Positions 31,296 through 42,819 of a stretch of 64,000 nt of DNA are shown here, one piece after another. The notes beneath the pieces are model-generated. The model worked only from the letters and a program-made list of their open reading frames with translations. It searched no databases and had not been told where the DNA came from. The stretch's first letter is position 1. The number at the start of each line of letters is the position of its first letter. A program made the translations under genes and the position numbers. Source of the stretch: Deroplatys truncata (Eukaryota > Arthropoda > Insecta > Mantodea > Mantidae); contig CM060990.1 in NCBI GenBank assembly GCA_030765065.1, forward strand, positions 676,233,618 to 676,297,617. The letters are read 5' to 3'.

Positions 31296-32165
31296 TGACG
31301 CTGACCTCTGACACATCTGTGTTGTTCCTGGCAGTTGCTTCAGTGGACTCAGAGTCTTTGGTTCGATGGTTGGATGGCAGGGATTTGGAATTTGTTTTTG
31401 GTAGAGCTGAGGTTCTATTTTTCAGGGGTGGTGACACTGCCTTGATGATATTAATAATACTGCCGGCGAAGTTTGAGTTATTTCTTTATTTGGTTACGTA
31501 GATTCCTATCTGTTCGACCCGCCACCTTCGTCGTCGAAACCACTGTTATTCTTATCACTTTCGAAGTCGGTACTTATGTGTTTCTCCGACTAGCCCTCGA
31601 ATTGCCTAGATTTCACAACTTCATTTTTACACTATAAATTTTCTGATTATTTTCTTCTCATTTTGTTTCGTCGACCGTCCTCGTGGTTAGTTTGTACCGG
31701 AATGTGTCTCGGCGTTTCTTTTCCTCTTTCACGCCTTTCGCCAAACTTAGAATTTTCCCCCACCTTTCTTATGTTTCGTTCCGTTTTAAGTTCAAACGTA
31801 TCATGTGATGCATACGCGATCTTTTGATTAGCTATCATTTCGTTTCATGATTTTTATTATTGGCTACCCCCACTTGACAACTTTCACATCTGCTTCTTAC
31901 AGCTTATTTTGAGTTTTAAAATCTTCCCACGAATATTCTTAGATCGTAGATAAGGCACGCATACTTCCTGATCCTTCTAAGCTTTGAAACCGTTGTAAAC
32001 GACCTGTCCGAGCCAAGATACAAAAGCGAAACTTCCGGTAGGCTTGTTGTTGCTCACCGGAGGTAGATACATCCTTGGAGGGCAACAAACTTTGTTTCCT
32101 GTCTTTCCTACAAAACCCATTCCTAATATGAATTCAGCACATTTTCGTCGCTATGTTCGATCCTA

Positions 32166-32211
<46 letters not shown>

Positions 32212-32238
32212 TCTCCTGGGTCTCGATAACCAGCTTCA
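31296..32238 (-). repeat. LTR 2 (central, shared by both units)
   Basis: 943 bp, the same ends as LTR 1 and LTR 3. The (ATT)n run is shorter than in the outer LTRs. Internal sequence lies on both sides, with no target duplication, so it serves as 5' LTR of unit 1 and 3' LTR of unit 2. Confidence 0.93.
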
Positions 32239-32861
32239 TATGCCCTGACGGTAAATTTATCATCGGACCTTTAGGTTGGATGATGGGTTTATCGTTAATG
32301 TCCCATCTAAGCTAATCTAATGTCCCTCTCTCCCTCGGTTCCTTTCATTTATCATTTTATTTGTTTATTTATTCATTTATTTAGTGGCTTACGACGATTT
32401 GATGGCGAGCCCACCGTTACACATTTATTCTGTTCACAATACATTTCAATCACTGAACACAATGCAATTTCAAATTTGACGCAAGTATTTTCACAAAATA
32501 AAAGAAAAACAATCTACATAATATCTGGCCGTCAACAACCAGGCTACCAAAACATTTATATTTAAGGAATCTGTTTATACACACAAAATACATTCTTCAA
32601 CATTTTTTTTTAATTACACATCTTAGTTCCATCTCTCTCTCTCTCTTTTGCACATTATATACAATACTGGTTTTCTTGAGGCTATTAGCAGCCTCCACAC
32701 TCAGACACCTTTTGGTACCTTTTTTCTGCCAGGTATACATTCTGTCCGGTTTTCATACTGTATGTCATTAACATCGTGAACGTCAAGCACACGGTTTTTT
32801 TTAGCAGGACATTGCTATCCCGAAGCTACCAATTTGTTTGTAAACAAGGTTCGCTTATATG
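32239..32861 (-). other. Retrotransposon 3' untranslated part, unit 2
   Basis: Copy of 27119-27740, differing by one extra T in a T run (near 32603). Confidence 0.6.
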
Positions 32862-32868
32862 ACTTTCC

Positions 32869-33346
32869 TTACTCGTGTTCCGAGTGCGTTTGTACATTTT
32901 CCCTGTCCGACTCTACTAAATTTCTTTGGTCCTGCTTAAATGGACGGGTCAATGATAAATGGTACCTACCGATTATTTTCCCGGTCCTCAATTGTTGGAG
33001 TTGATATACCCTGTCCCCGAAGGTTTGTGATATCCGATAAGGGCCTTTCCAACACATATGCATACGTCCGTATTCCTTCTTTCTCTTGATGGTTTAAGCA
33101 TCCCATTGATGCTACATATTCGTGTATACCTGATAAGGACATGTTTTGTTTACTCACTACCTGCGAGTCGTCCGGTCTCTCACCGAAATAAACATTTTCA
33201 TTTTCTATGTTTAACCCACAATACTGGGGTGCATGACCTACTTCTGACTCATCAGCTGACTGCAGTGGCGTGTCGTTAAGATCTCTCCCTTCGCACAATT
33301 GTTGCGTAAAAATTCTCACCACATCAATGCCTCCCCCAATGTGCAA
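32869..33346 (-). pseudogene. Integrase C-terminal remnant, unit 2
   Basis: Translation identical to unit 1, including the deletion that removes reverse transcriptase, RNase H and the integrase core. Because both units share it, the deletion came before the tandem arrangement. Confidence 0.75.
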
Positions 33347-33452
33347 ATATTCAATGAAAATTGTTCTCCTTGTATTTGCTCTTCTATTTCGGTTAGTACC
33401 GTGTATTCCATACTCGGGGTTTGAATGAACGGTATTCTTCTTAGCGATCCGT

Positions 33453-34005
33453 CTACTGTGTCAATAGTGCTCGTCCATAGTCAATAGTGGCTTGGAATGC
33501 ATTTAGCACGTCGCTTCCCATCAGTATGTCTACTACCAGTTTGTCTATTACTAAACACAATATTTCAAGTTCAACAACCCCTATGCAAGCATTAATCATT
33601 ACCTGCTGCGATATCTTTTGTTTCGCGCGGCCTACAGCCATTATGCAGTATGCGTTCTTTACGGGCAGTGTCTGTAAGTTCTTTTTTCTTTTCACTGAGG
33701 TGGTTGAAGAGTGCTTTACTGCACGCAGAGATCATGGCTCCACTGTCTATTGTTACCAAGTACGTCTCATTTTCGATTACTGCCGCTACTCTCGGAGATT
33801 CCGTTATTTGCTGGGTTTGACTTATCTCCGTGTATCCGAATTCCTTGTCATGACAGTTTCGGCTGATATTGCGGCCTACACTATTTGCTTCTGTATTTTT
33901 GTTTTCTTTCCCTGTGTAATGCGAGAACCTGCGCGCATTCTCTGAGGTTGAGCCTGGGAACGCTACGACTCTTCCTGTCTCTAGTTTTCCGACCGTCGTG
34001 GCCAT
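33453..34005 (-). pseudogene. Aspartic protease, unit 2, frameshifted
   Basis: Same two-frame protease as unit 1 (34005-33592 with 'VTIDSGAMISACSK', 33695-33453 with 'ILMGSDVLNAF'). The translated sequences are identical to unit 1, including the frameshift near the A run. Confidence 0.8.
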
Positions 34006-35864
34006 GACCCTTGACTGGGGCCTATCCCTTGGCCTATGCTTTGCCCTGCCATTGCCCCGCTTAGGTGACCTATCGCGTCATCCATTTCGCGGTGGACATT
34101 TTGCGGCTGTCGTGTCTGTGATGGGTACCCGCTCGGCGTCAATGCGTGGCTGTACGTAGGCATGCTTAAGAGCTCGTGGTTCTCATCTCTACGGGGTGGG
34201 GTCGCTGGCCGGCTTGGAGGTGTTCTTGGCCTGTTCGGAGGTGTCCTTGGCCTGTTCGGGGGAGTTTCTGGGCGATTCGGAGGCGTTCTTGGCCTATCCG
34301 CTGTTCCACCGTGAAGGTTATTTCCCCTGTGTTGCCTACTATTCGCTGGGTACCTGGAGAATCTCATGTACTGAACGGGATACTCCTCATGTTGCCTCGG
34401 TGGCCTACCCGTGCCCGTTTGGTCCCAGGGCCTATAGTTTCTCTCCCGATTTCTCGTAAATGGCTCTTGATAACGCTGTCGGACTGTGGAATATTTGTTC
34501 AACGCACCTTGTGCCCTCGTCCCATCATTACGACGCGAATGTATCCGATCAATGTGTCTACCTTCAGCCCTGATTCTGGGCCTATCTTCTTCCCGCGTTC
34601 CGTACCCCTGCAGAGCGGTAAGTAGTTCTATGGCTTCGCTCAGCGTCCTTGGACGTGCTACCACGAGGTGATGACGTATAACGTCTGGGAAGTGTCGTGT
34701 CAGGAGGGATACAAATTCACCTTCGGGCATCAGTGGGTCCAGGAGTTGACTTAATTGGCCGAATCGCAAGAAGTAGTCGACCATCGACTCACGCTTCTCT
34801 TCCCTGTATCGGCCATTATTTATTTCTGCGCGCACCCTGTATTGTGCAACGCCACTTCAATATTTTTCTAAAAATGCAGACCTAAAATGTTCATATTGTG
34901 CATGCTCGCCCACCGTCAATCGAAACCAACTCAGGGGCGGGCCTATCAAGCTCCTTTTTATAATTACCATTTTGAAACGGTCTGGAATTCCCCTGAGCGC
35001 GAAATAAGATTCGAGGTCGTTAATGAATTGCTTCGCATTATCGAATTCACTGTTGAACTTGGGGATTGGCAGTTCATTCAAAAAGTGTAAAGGTATATTG
35101 CATTGTTGCAGAGGCCCTACGGTGCTTGACATTTCACTTGCCGTGTGCGGTGAGGCCGAAGGAATGCAGGCAGGTTCGTTCGACCTCGGTTCGCTACTCG
35201 AGTTGTTACACTGGAACGACGAAAGCGCGGAAACCTGAGAGGTAATTCGCGCGTCCGTGGCTCCTTGGGATCGCGGTTCGATTTCCTCTAGCGCGTCCCT
35301 GCGAGCATTGACGGTCTGTGTCAGTTCCTCCCTTAATTTGTTAATTTTATCATTAACCCCTGCTTCAAGTGCCTGCTGCTTATTCTGTAATGCTACACAG
35401 ACTGTCATTGCTTCTTCCCTTGCCTTATCACTAATTGTACATATTAACTTTTCATTGTTTACAATTTGTTGGGCCCTGATGGCGTCTATTTCTACGCCAA
35501 GTTCCTTCCTTACTACCTCTACACTATTCTGTGTTGCTTTTAGTTCGTTTCTTATATATTCCACATCCTCTTGGATTACATTTTGACTTGCTCTAATTTC
35601 TAACATGACACCCTGTATTTTATTTTCTAAGCCCTGACTGATTTCCTTCTGTTGGATGCTTAATTGTGAGGCTATTTGCTGCTGCAATGTTTGTTCCTGG
35701 GTAGACAATTGTTGTTTTAGTGTTTGCTCCTGTACTGTTAATCGTTGAGTTAGTGTTTGCTCTTGTTCTGTTAATCGTTGAGTCAGTGTTTGCCCAAGTG
35801 TTTGCTCTTGTTCTGTTATTTTAGTGTTTAGGAGGCTCAATTGATCCAACATTTGTTGCAGCAT
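33981..35864 (-). pseudogene. Gag polyprotein, unit 2, same in-frame stop
   Basis: The same two in-frame parts as unit 1, with the TGA at 34857-34859. The only amino-acid difference I see in the translations is Leu to Phe in 'YFLRFGQL'. Near-identity over nearly 1.9 kb shows the two units separated very recently or are kept alike by exchange. Confidence 0.8.
33984..33990 (-). promoter_or_regulatory. Candidate -1 frameshift site, unit 2
   Basis: Same GGAAAAC followed by TAG (33981-33983) as in unit 1. Confidence 0.5.
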
Positions 35865-36416
35865 TTCACTCGTATGAAGTGATTCGGTGACTTGGTTTTC
35901 TAAAGTTTCTCTATCTCCATTTTATACACATACCCGCGTGCTATTGTTGGTGAAATTTTCCCCTTGTTCGTTGCTATTACCTTCCATATCGTTGCCGGTT
36001 AATTTCTTGTTTCTTAACAGCATTTACAAACATGCATAACCCAGTTTACTTATATCTATTGCATATACACTCCCTTCCAAAATGTATTGAATTATGTATC
36101 ATACAGTTAACACTTACTCGGTGCTGAGTTGCGCTGCTGCGAAGTGTTGTAGTAGTTCACATATCACTTCACTACAATTACACACTTTTTGAACACTGAT
36201 GATGTCTGCGCTGAATGTCTGCTTCCTTGTTGTAATGGAGCGGCGTCGATGTCGCTTGTTGCCACGCGTCTATCGGTACACTCTGCTGCTGGCGGCGACT
36301 CTGGTGGTTGCTGATGTCGTCATCGGCGTCGTCTTTCTGTCCTTCCTTCCGTTGTCGGTTCTCCGGGTGTGTTATCCGCTGGCAGTATTTCGAGCCCCAA
36401 CGTAGTGGGCGCCATA
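35865..36416 (-). other. Retrotransposon leader, unit 2
   Basis: Copy of 30744-31295 with a few substitutions (for example 'tgctggcggcg' for 'tgctgccggcg'). Confidence 0.7.
36391..36414 (-). promoter_or_regulatory. Primer-binding site, tRNA-Lys-like, unit 2
   Basis: Identical to that of unit 1 and placed two bases from LTR 3. Confidence 0.65.
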
Positions 36417-37286
36417 TGACGCTGACCTCTGACACATCTGTGTTGTTCCTGGCAGTTGCTTCAGTGGACTCAGAGTCTTGGGTTCGATGGTTGGATGGCA
36501 GGGATTTGGAATTTGTTTTTGGTAGAGCTGAGGTTCTATTTTTCAGGGGTGGTGACACTGCCTTGATGATATTAATAATACTGCCGGCGAAGTTTGAGTT
36601 ATTTCTTTATTTGGTTACGTAGATTCCTATCTGTTCGACCCGCCACCTTCGTCGTCGAAACCACTGTTATTCTTATCACTTTCGAAGTCGGTACTTACGT
36701 GTTTCTCCGACTAGCCCTCGAATTGCCTAGATTTCACAACTTCATTTTTACACTATAAATTTTCTGATTATTTTCTTCTCATTTTGTTTCGTCGACCATC
36801 CTCGTGGTTAGTTTGTACCGGAATGTGTCTCGGCGTTTCTTTTCCTCTTTCACGCCTTTCGCCAAACTTAGAATTTTCCCCCACCTTTCTTATGTTTCGT
36901 TCCGTTTTAAGTTCAAACGTATCATGTGATGTATACGCGATCTTTTGATTGGCTATCATTTTTGTTTCATGATTTTATTATTGGCTACCCCCACTTGACA
37001 ACTTTCACATCTGCTTCTTACAGCTTATTTTGAGTTTTAAAATCTTCCCACGAATACTCTTAGATCGTAGATAAGGCACGCATACTTCCTGACCCTTCTA
37101 AGCTTTGAAACCGTTGTAAACGACCTGTCCGAGCCAAGATACAAAGGCGAAACTTCCGGTAGGCTTGTTGTTGCTCACCGCAGGTAGATACATCCTTGGA
37201 GGACAACAAACTTTGTTTCCTGTCTTTCCTACAAAACCCATTCCTAATATGAATTCAGCACATTTTCGTCGCTATGTTCGATCCTA

Positions 37287-37338
<52 letters not shown>

Positions 37339-37365
37339 TCTCCTGGGTCTCGATAACCAGCTTCA
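36417..37365 (-). repeat. LTR 3 (5' LTR of the array)
   Basis: 949 bp. Its right boundary abuts the second ACCC target copy (37366-37369) and then mariner sequence. It carries about ten substitutions that LTR 1 and LTR 2 lack (for example 'gatgtatacg' for 'gatgcatacg', 'caccgcaggt' for 'caccggaggt'), mostly in its right half. Confidence 0.92.
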
Positions 37366-37369
37366 ACCC

Positions 37370-37760
37370 CTAAGCTTTGTCTTTAGTGATGGGAATAAAA
37401 AAAGTCACAGGGTGCAAGATCGGGGCTATAAGGTGGATGTGGTACACAGGTAATGCTGAATGGAGCCAGAAACTGCATGACTTGATTTGCGACGTGAGGC
37501 CGTGCATTGTCATGATGAAGTCGCCACCCAGTCCGAGAAAGCTCTGGTCGTTTCTTTGCAATGTGCTTCCTCAGTGTAGCCAATACTGACGTGTAGTATG
37601 CTGCTCTAACAGTAGTGTGAGGGGGAACTGCATGCTGGTAAATCATTCTATTACAGTCAAAAATGTGATCACCATCACTTTCCCTGCAGATGGAACAGCT
37701 TTTGCCTTTTTTGGTGTTGGAGAACCTGGCGATTTCCACACTGTACTGGCTTGTTTTCCT
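37370..37760 (-). pseudogene. Mariner transposase, catalytic part
   Basis: The minus frame to 37383 contains 'TGWRLHHDNARPHVANQVMQ' and 'PHPPYSPDLAPCDFF'; the two Asp residues are 34 apart, the DD34D signature of true mariners. Just upstream a 'DESWL' motif marks the first catalytic Asp, followed by a frameshift before the 'SPGSPTPKKAKAVPSAGKVM' region. A missing T after 'CDFF' shifts the frame near the insertion point. The N-terminal DNA-binding half is absent. Confidence 0.85.
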
Positions 37761-38351
37761 TAAGGATCATAATGATCAGCCATGACTCATCACCTCCATT
37801 GTCTGGTATGCGAAATGCACGTAGGGTCTACAAAATAGAGCATTACTACCAACCTACCAATACGAGAGTGCTGCCGCCTACCAACATTATACATAAAAAC
37901 CAACTCTTTTCAAATATTTATGTTACAGATACGAAACTATCACGGAAGCTACAGGAAAAAATCAGTCTCAGTCTTTGTTGATCAGCCCTCGTAAATTTCA
38001 ATACTTCCTCCTTCCATAAATAAACATTAATTTTTCAAATTTTGTGTTTCCTGCGATATCTATACACGCTTATGCACGTAATATTGAACTCCGACATTAT
38101 CTCCTTCATAGTATCAGGTTTTTTAAAACGTGGAATTCAAGATACTGACAGCTACGGCCAGTGTACTAGAAGCAAGTGGAGGGGAAGTTACTTTTGCAAC
38201 GTCTATGACAATGTCCTTAACCACATCACCAAGACCCAGTTCATTAGGATCGATCAACCCTCTTCCCCTTTCACTAGTCTATTGTTGCATTGTTTCTTTA
38301 CCTGAATCTAATAGGCCAAAGATGGCGAAGCTGATACGTATTCAACTATGC

Positions 38352-38619
38352 AAATTAAATTAAATTCAGTTTTATTTATGGACGCTTTTTAATTACTGCG
38401 GTTCTTAGCGTTCCATTCTATATTGGGCGTGAAAGTCCGGAAATTTTGCTCAGAGGTCTCTTTATCAGGCTTGAGGTTCTTTTACGTGCCGTAAATCTAA
38501 GACACAGGACCACCGGCTTTGCTTCCCTTCCAAAGGAAGCCAAGCTAAGGACTTATACGCCCGAAAGAATCCATCTCCCTCCGCCGGATTTGAACCCGCG
38601 ACCTAGGGAACTAAATCTC
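38352..38619 (-). mobile_element. SINE-B copy 3 (head truncated)
   Basis: Tail 'aaattaaattaaattcag' at the left and body phrases as in the other copies; the head ends just past 'cgcgacctagggaacta'. A short direct repeat, 'actatgc', at 38345-38351 and 38620-38626 may be the target duplication. Confidence 0.8.
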
Positions 38620-38626
38620 ACTATGC

Positions 38627-39014
38627 GTTAACTATGTGAACACGGTTTGGATGACACGCCACATGGACATTATTATTGTTATTGTTATTATTATTCAAAA
38701 TGTGGAAGCATTGAATGGCATGCAATTTGATAAGAGTTACACAGAAACACTGTGTGAAATGTAAAAACGGAAAATTGGCGTCAAAGGGAAATTAAAGTCA
38801 CAAAGGGCCCAAACGAAGGCTGCAGTATGTCACTCACTTTACTTAAAATACATTTACTATGATCAGTTTTGAATTGGATAAGGAAGTGTTGGGAATACTT
38901 GTTGCCAATGGATTACTGTACAGTCTCTCTTCTCATCCTGCGGATTGGTAACTACCCTTTAGGGAACCTGCATTTTACAGTCGTAGCGAAAGCAGGTGCT
39001 CACACCGCATTCGC
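38627..39014. other. Unassigned sequence with small (ATT)n run
   Basis: A 'tattattgttattgttatta' microsatellite lies near 38670; nothing else recognised. Confidence 0.5.
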
Positions 39015-39026
39015 CAGCCCGTCCGA

Positions 39027-39313
39027 GTCGTCCTCCGTGGTGTAGTGGTTACCATGCTAGCCTCGAGGTAGCGGGTTCAAACCCGCGGAGGGCGATGAAT
39101 TTTTCGGGCGTAAATATCCTTAGTATGGCTTCCTATGGAAGGGAAGTAAATCCGGTGGTCCCATGTCGTAGATTAACGGCACGTAAAAGAACCTCAAGCC
39201 TGATAAAGAGGCATGTGAGAACAATTTCCGGTCTTTCACGCCCAATACAGAATGGTACGCTAAGAACAACAGAAGTTAAAGAGTGTCCATAAATAAAACT
39301 TAATTTTTAATTT
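39027..39313 (+). mobile_element. SINE-B copy 4, full length with 12-bp target duplication
   Basis: The best SINE-B in the window. The head 'tcgtcctccgtggtgtagtg' and B box 'gcgggttcaaacccgc' are intact, and the tail is 'aaacttaatttttaattt'. 'cagcccgtccga' occurs at 39015-39026 and exactly again at 39314-39325. The A box 'gtggtgtagtggtta' resembles tRNA-Glu/Val/Asp type tRNAs. Confidence 0.92.
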
Positions 39314-39359
39314 CAGCCCGTCCGATTAAGACTACGAGGATCTTCACTGACAACATGCT

Positions 39360-39432
39360 CTGCTGGCGCAATGGCTAACATGCTGGACTATTACGGCGAA
39401 GGTCCGGAGTTCAAATTACGGCTCTGGATACA
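39360..39432 (+). repeat. tRNA-like SINE head fragment
   Basis: 'ctggcgcaatggctaacatg' (A-box side) and 'ggtccggagttcaaattacg' (B box) give a tRNA-like layout of about 70 bases. A similar piece ('gatccgcagttcaaatatcg') occurs near 49710, so this is a repeated SINE head rather than a tRNA gene. Confidence 0.45.
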
Positions 39433-39759
39433 TTGTTTTATTCTTTTCTTCTTATGTTTCGAGAACGTTCTAGAAAAGCCCGTTTTGTTTTCGGATGCAT
39501 TGAACCTTCTAGACATTAAAATTGCCCATAAAGATGAGGTTGCAGTCGCTCGTGCTCACTGTGGAACAATTTTTTCCATTATGTATAGGGTATCCGGACA
39601 TGCTGTTATGGTATATGTACTTTAAGTAGTCACTGTTTGTAGAAAGAGAATACTCACCCGCTCTAGCTGCCTGTCATCCTTTGGGTTTGGTCGGCTAGTG
39701 GGGTAGAACAGAAATTCCGTGAAAAAATAAGATTCCTAACCGTTTGGTGATTGATATTC
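39433..39759. other. Unassigned sequence
   Basis: Small plus-strand frame at 39371-39625 without recognisable similarity. Confidence 0.4.
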
Positions 39760-41049
39760 CTCCTCCTGTTCTATATCGGATATTTACAAATGTTCCTCGC
39801 AGTCACTGTCTGAGTCTTCTAACTTTATTACAAATTCATCACTAATCTCATCTGTTAGTCCCTTTTTGTCCCAGTAAAACTGTTCAAGATTTTGCGCATG
39901 TTCGCACTTTTTTCCACTAAAAACTTTTGCACTGCACAATTAAACAATTCCTTTACATTGCTGCTCTTAAACTATATGTTGTGCTTTGCAACATCGCTTT
40001 TTATCTGGGCCCATACCAGCTCAATGATATGGTGGTAATCGTACGGTAGTATGACCAAGCTCTTCTGCTATGTGATCTATTTCATAAAGTTTGAGACGGT
40101 CTTTTTTCAACTTTAAAGGTTCATATACAACTTTAGTAGAGTATGGATCAAATTCGATGTTATTACGGATCCAGGACTGTATTTCTGATTTAAGGAATGC
40201 CGAAGTAAGAGCCTTGTTTATTTCTATAGTAACACAGGAAGTATTATCGAGATCAATGACAGTGTTGGAGGGAATGCTTGGCAATAATTGGTTAAAAAAC
40301 CAGTCCTTAAAAGCCCTTTACTGTCCATTTCTTTGTGATAGTCTACGCTAGATTTCAATTAAAACTCGTTGAGACGTTGGAAATGAAACTTTCAGAACAT
40401 CTTGCATGTAAAATTATAAAGCACTGACCTTTTCCTGTGAGAGTTCGAAGAGGGAAATTTAGTTCGTCTTGCTTGTAAATCCAAACTTTACTTTTAGCGT
40501 GGTTAACATTAATCCAAGTTTCATTCAGATAAATAATTGGACGACTAGTGGATCACAATTGTTTCATTACCCTAAACGTTTATACCGTTTCGAAATAATG
40601 TCGAGTCTTTCCATTAAGGATTTTTTCGCGTTTGCGTGTTTTACAAACCTTAAATTTATTTTCTTCAAAACTTTTCTTAGGGTATTTATGCTTCCATCGA
40701 ACAGGTTGTTTTCTTTTAATGTCTTTATTTATATCTTCTAAAATAGACAGTCATCCATCCTATACAACGAATAGATCATTCTTCTAATCACCGCGGCACA
40801 AAATGAGTTGATCACTGTCGTTTTGGATACTCTATTAGGGTGTTTTTTCCCCAGCGTCTCGAAAAGGCTATAACTTGCTTTTGCCTTATTTAATTCTTTT
40901 AGAATCCTTTCAATAGTACGAGAAGATACACCTTTAGCTGCAGCAGTTCTTTTGATTATACTCGTCCATCTGATTTTAGGCTTTCCTTTCTTTCCAACAC
41001 CGGCAATAAATATTAAGAACATAATCAAAACAGCAAACGCAGTATTCAC
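39760..41049 (-). pseudogene. IS630/Tc1-mariner-like transposase relic (DDE_3 type)
   Basis: Minus-strand similarity in the expected order. 41049-40738 is a helix-turn-helix N-terminus ('IKRTAAAKGVSSRTIERILK'). Near 40540 is 'RPIIYLNETWINVNH', where relatives have Asp and this copy has Asn at the first catalytic position (codon 40523-40525). Near 40330 is 'DYHKEMD'. 40284-40021 has 'SNTVIDLDN' with the second Asp and 'EIDHIAEELGHTTVRLPPYH', then, after a frameshift, 'IELVWAQIKSDVAKHN'. Several stops and frameshifts. It is an old, dead copy of a family common in insects. Inverted ends were not found. Confidence 0.75.
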
Positions 41050-41284
41050 AAAATCTAAAAACAGTTCGCACGTTTGTCTGATAACACTTAATTTATCACT
41101 TACAAAAACCAGAATTCACTCCTATCACAGTCGCAAACCACCACTGTCAAGCAGGCAACTGATTTTGGCAAGAAAAAGAGGGTATGAGGAAACGGTCATT
41201 TAAAGCCGGTAGTTAGTATAACGGGCCTTCCTCACCGCCCCGGTAGACAAGGACAGAACAGAAAGTTACAACTTATAAAAATCC

Positions 41285-42190
41285 AAGTATAATATTCGGG
41301 GAAGCACAGCAGAATGCAACGGAGGTTTCCGCAGAGCAGAACATCTACAGAGCACACGCTTGTACAGATTTCGAATCAAGAACAGCACAAAGACACCACA
41401 TCCACGAAGAGATCGCTCTGTTTGTGACCAAGCAATGACGGATCGTGTGATTGACTATCATTCAGCATCCGCAGTGAATTACCAGAGACATTCACAAGGC
41501 ATTTCAATATTAGCCAGTCTTCTGCGTAGAGAATACTACATAATGCAAAGTTCCATCACTTATCACCTTCAAATACAACAGGAGCTACTGTAGCCGGTTC
41601 ATGGAGGGCGAGTGGCGTTCACTAGGTGGATCATACCACAAGCTAAACAAGATCCAATTTGTTTTGGCAATTGTATTATTCACGGACGAAGCAGGATTCC
41701 ACAATACAGGTCAAATGAATCGGCACAAATGCATTACTGTAGCACTGTAAACCCACAATGGATGCACGAAGCGGCCTTTCAGGTCCGCTGGGCCTTCAAC
41801 GTTTGGGCTTGTATATCCTGTGACCATCTAATAGAACCGTATTTTTAGATGGCCAACTCACTAGGTATCCCAATGTTCATTTCTACAACAATTTCTACAA
41901 CACGAGCTGCCTACTCTACTGGTTGTGCCGTTGCACAACCGAATAACTATGCGGTACCAACATGATGGAGCGTCAACTCATCGCGTAACAAATTATCTCA
42001 ATACCACCTACTCAGAGCGATAGATCCGATGGCATGGACCAATAGTGTGACCAGCACGCTTGCCCGATTTAACTCCATTATATTTCTTCTTATTGAGCTA
42101 CCTTAAAGATATCGTGTACCAGGAGAGGCTAATGACCCCTCAACAGTTCAGGGAACGCGTCATCTTAGCTTGTTGTGACATCACACCGAC
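41285..42190 (+). pseudogene. Mariner-superfamily transposase relic (DUF4817 type)
   Basis: Strongly decayed plus-strand copy. Early part: 'FGEAQQNATE' recalls the '(Y)G.C.GNA.EA' start of this group. Later 'HYCSTVNPQWMHEAAFQVRW' followed by 'FNVWACISCDHLIEPYF' matches the central '(H/Y)..N.HN.H.W' and 'NVW.G' region. A 'YQHDGA' motif holding a catalytic Asp is found near 41955, and 'WHGPIV' type sequence near 42025. Stops and frameshifts occur throughout. It is related to, but clearly older than, the element at 23468. Confidence 0.6.
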
Positions 42191-42819
42191 CATGTTGTGA
42201 TGGGTTAGGCTGGCGATGATGGTTAGACTCAGGGCACGCATCCAAAGCAAGATGGGCAGTTCGAACACCTATTACAACCATGATATGCAGGAAACACTTA
42301 AGTTTAAGTAAAAGTTCATCTCTTAGAAAGTTAAAAATGTTGTCATCGTCATTTTTAAGTGTACTATTTTGGGAACCACAGAAGCTCACAACGATCAAAG
42401 TATGGGCTTGCAAACTTTATCTGTTGCATATGCCACGTACTGCATCTGTAGACCCTCACAACAATTTGTCTTTCTTTTGTATGAAAGAATATCTTTAAAC
42501 AGTAAAATATAATTTAATGGTTTACGTTTGTAATTTCTCATTACAATGTTATACGCATTTATCAAGTTAAATATAGCAGTTTCTAATAGGTAACAATTTG
42601 TGTTTTATATAAATTCACATAGCTAATTTAACTAACTGAAACCACACTAGAGAAAAGCTATTGTTTATCACTTCCGTGCCAAACTATCAATTCCCGTTAA
42701 CGAAAACACAGTCACATCATGCACAGCGGTATAAAGCAGTCACTTCGGCAAATGCGATGTACTGGAAAGTGTTTACGGTATAGCTCGTAAGACACCGGTG
42801 CTGCATAACTTCTCAATCC
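42191..42819. other. Unassigned A+T-rich sequence
   Basis: Nothing recognised on either strand. Confidence 0.45.

Larger units (their letters stand above)
25943..37991 (-). mobile_element. Mariner element (DD34D), split by an LTR-retrotransposon array
   Basis: The left end 'cgagggctgatcaacaaaga' (25943) and the right end, its reverse complement (to 37991), pair for about 36 bp and are flanked by TA (25941-25942 and 37992-37993). The left part, 25943-26169, encodes the transposase C-terminus; the right part, 37366-37991, encodes the catalytic region and 5' end. Joining the two parts with one copy of ACCC gives continuous mariner similarity, which shows that everything from 26170 to 37365 inserted later. 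The mariner itself is 5'-deleted: only about 250 bp separate its right end from the first catalytic region. Confidence 0.9.

Noticed and set aside
31057-31437. 126-codon minus-strand frame across the LTR and leader, present in both units
   Set aside because: It spans the LTR edge and primer-binding site and has no recognisable domain; its conservation follows from the recent duplication.
37751-37981. 76-codon plus-strand frame
   Set aside because: It lies antisense in the 5' part and inverted end of the mariner and has no similarity.
39028-39105. Functional tRNA gene at the SINE-B head
   Set aside because: The pol III boxes are good, but the sequence continues into the SINE-B body and is flanked by a target duplication, so it is a SINE head.
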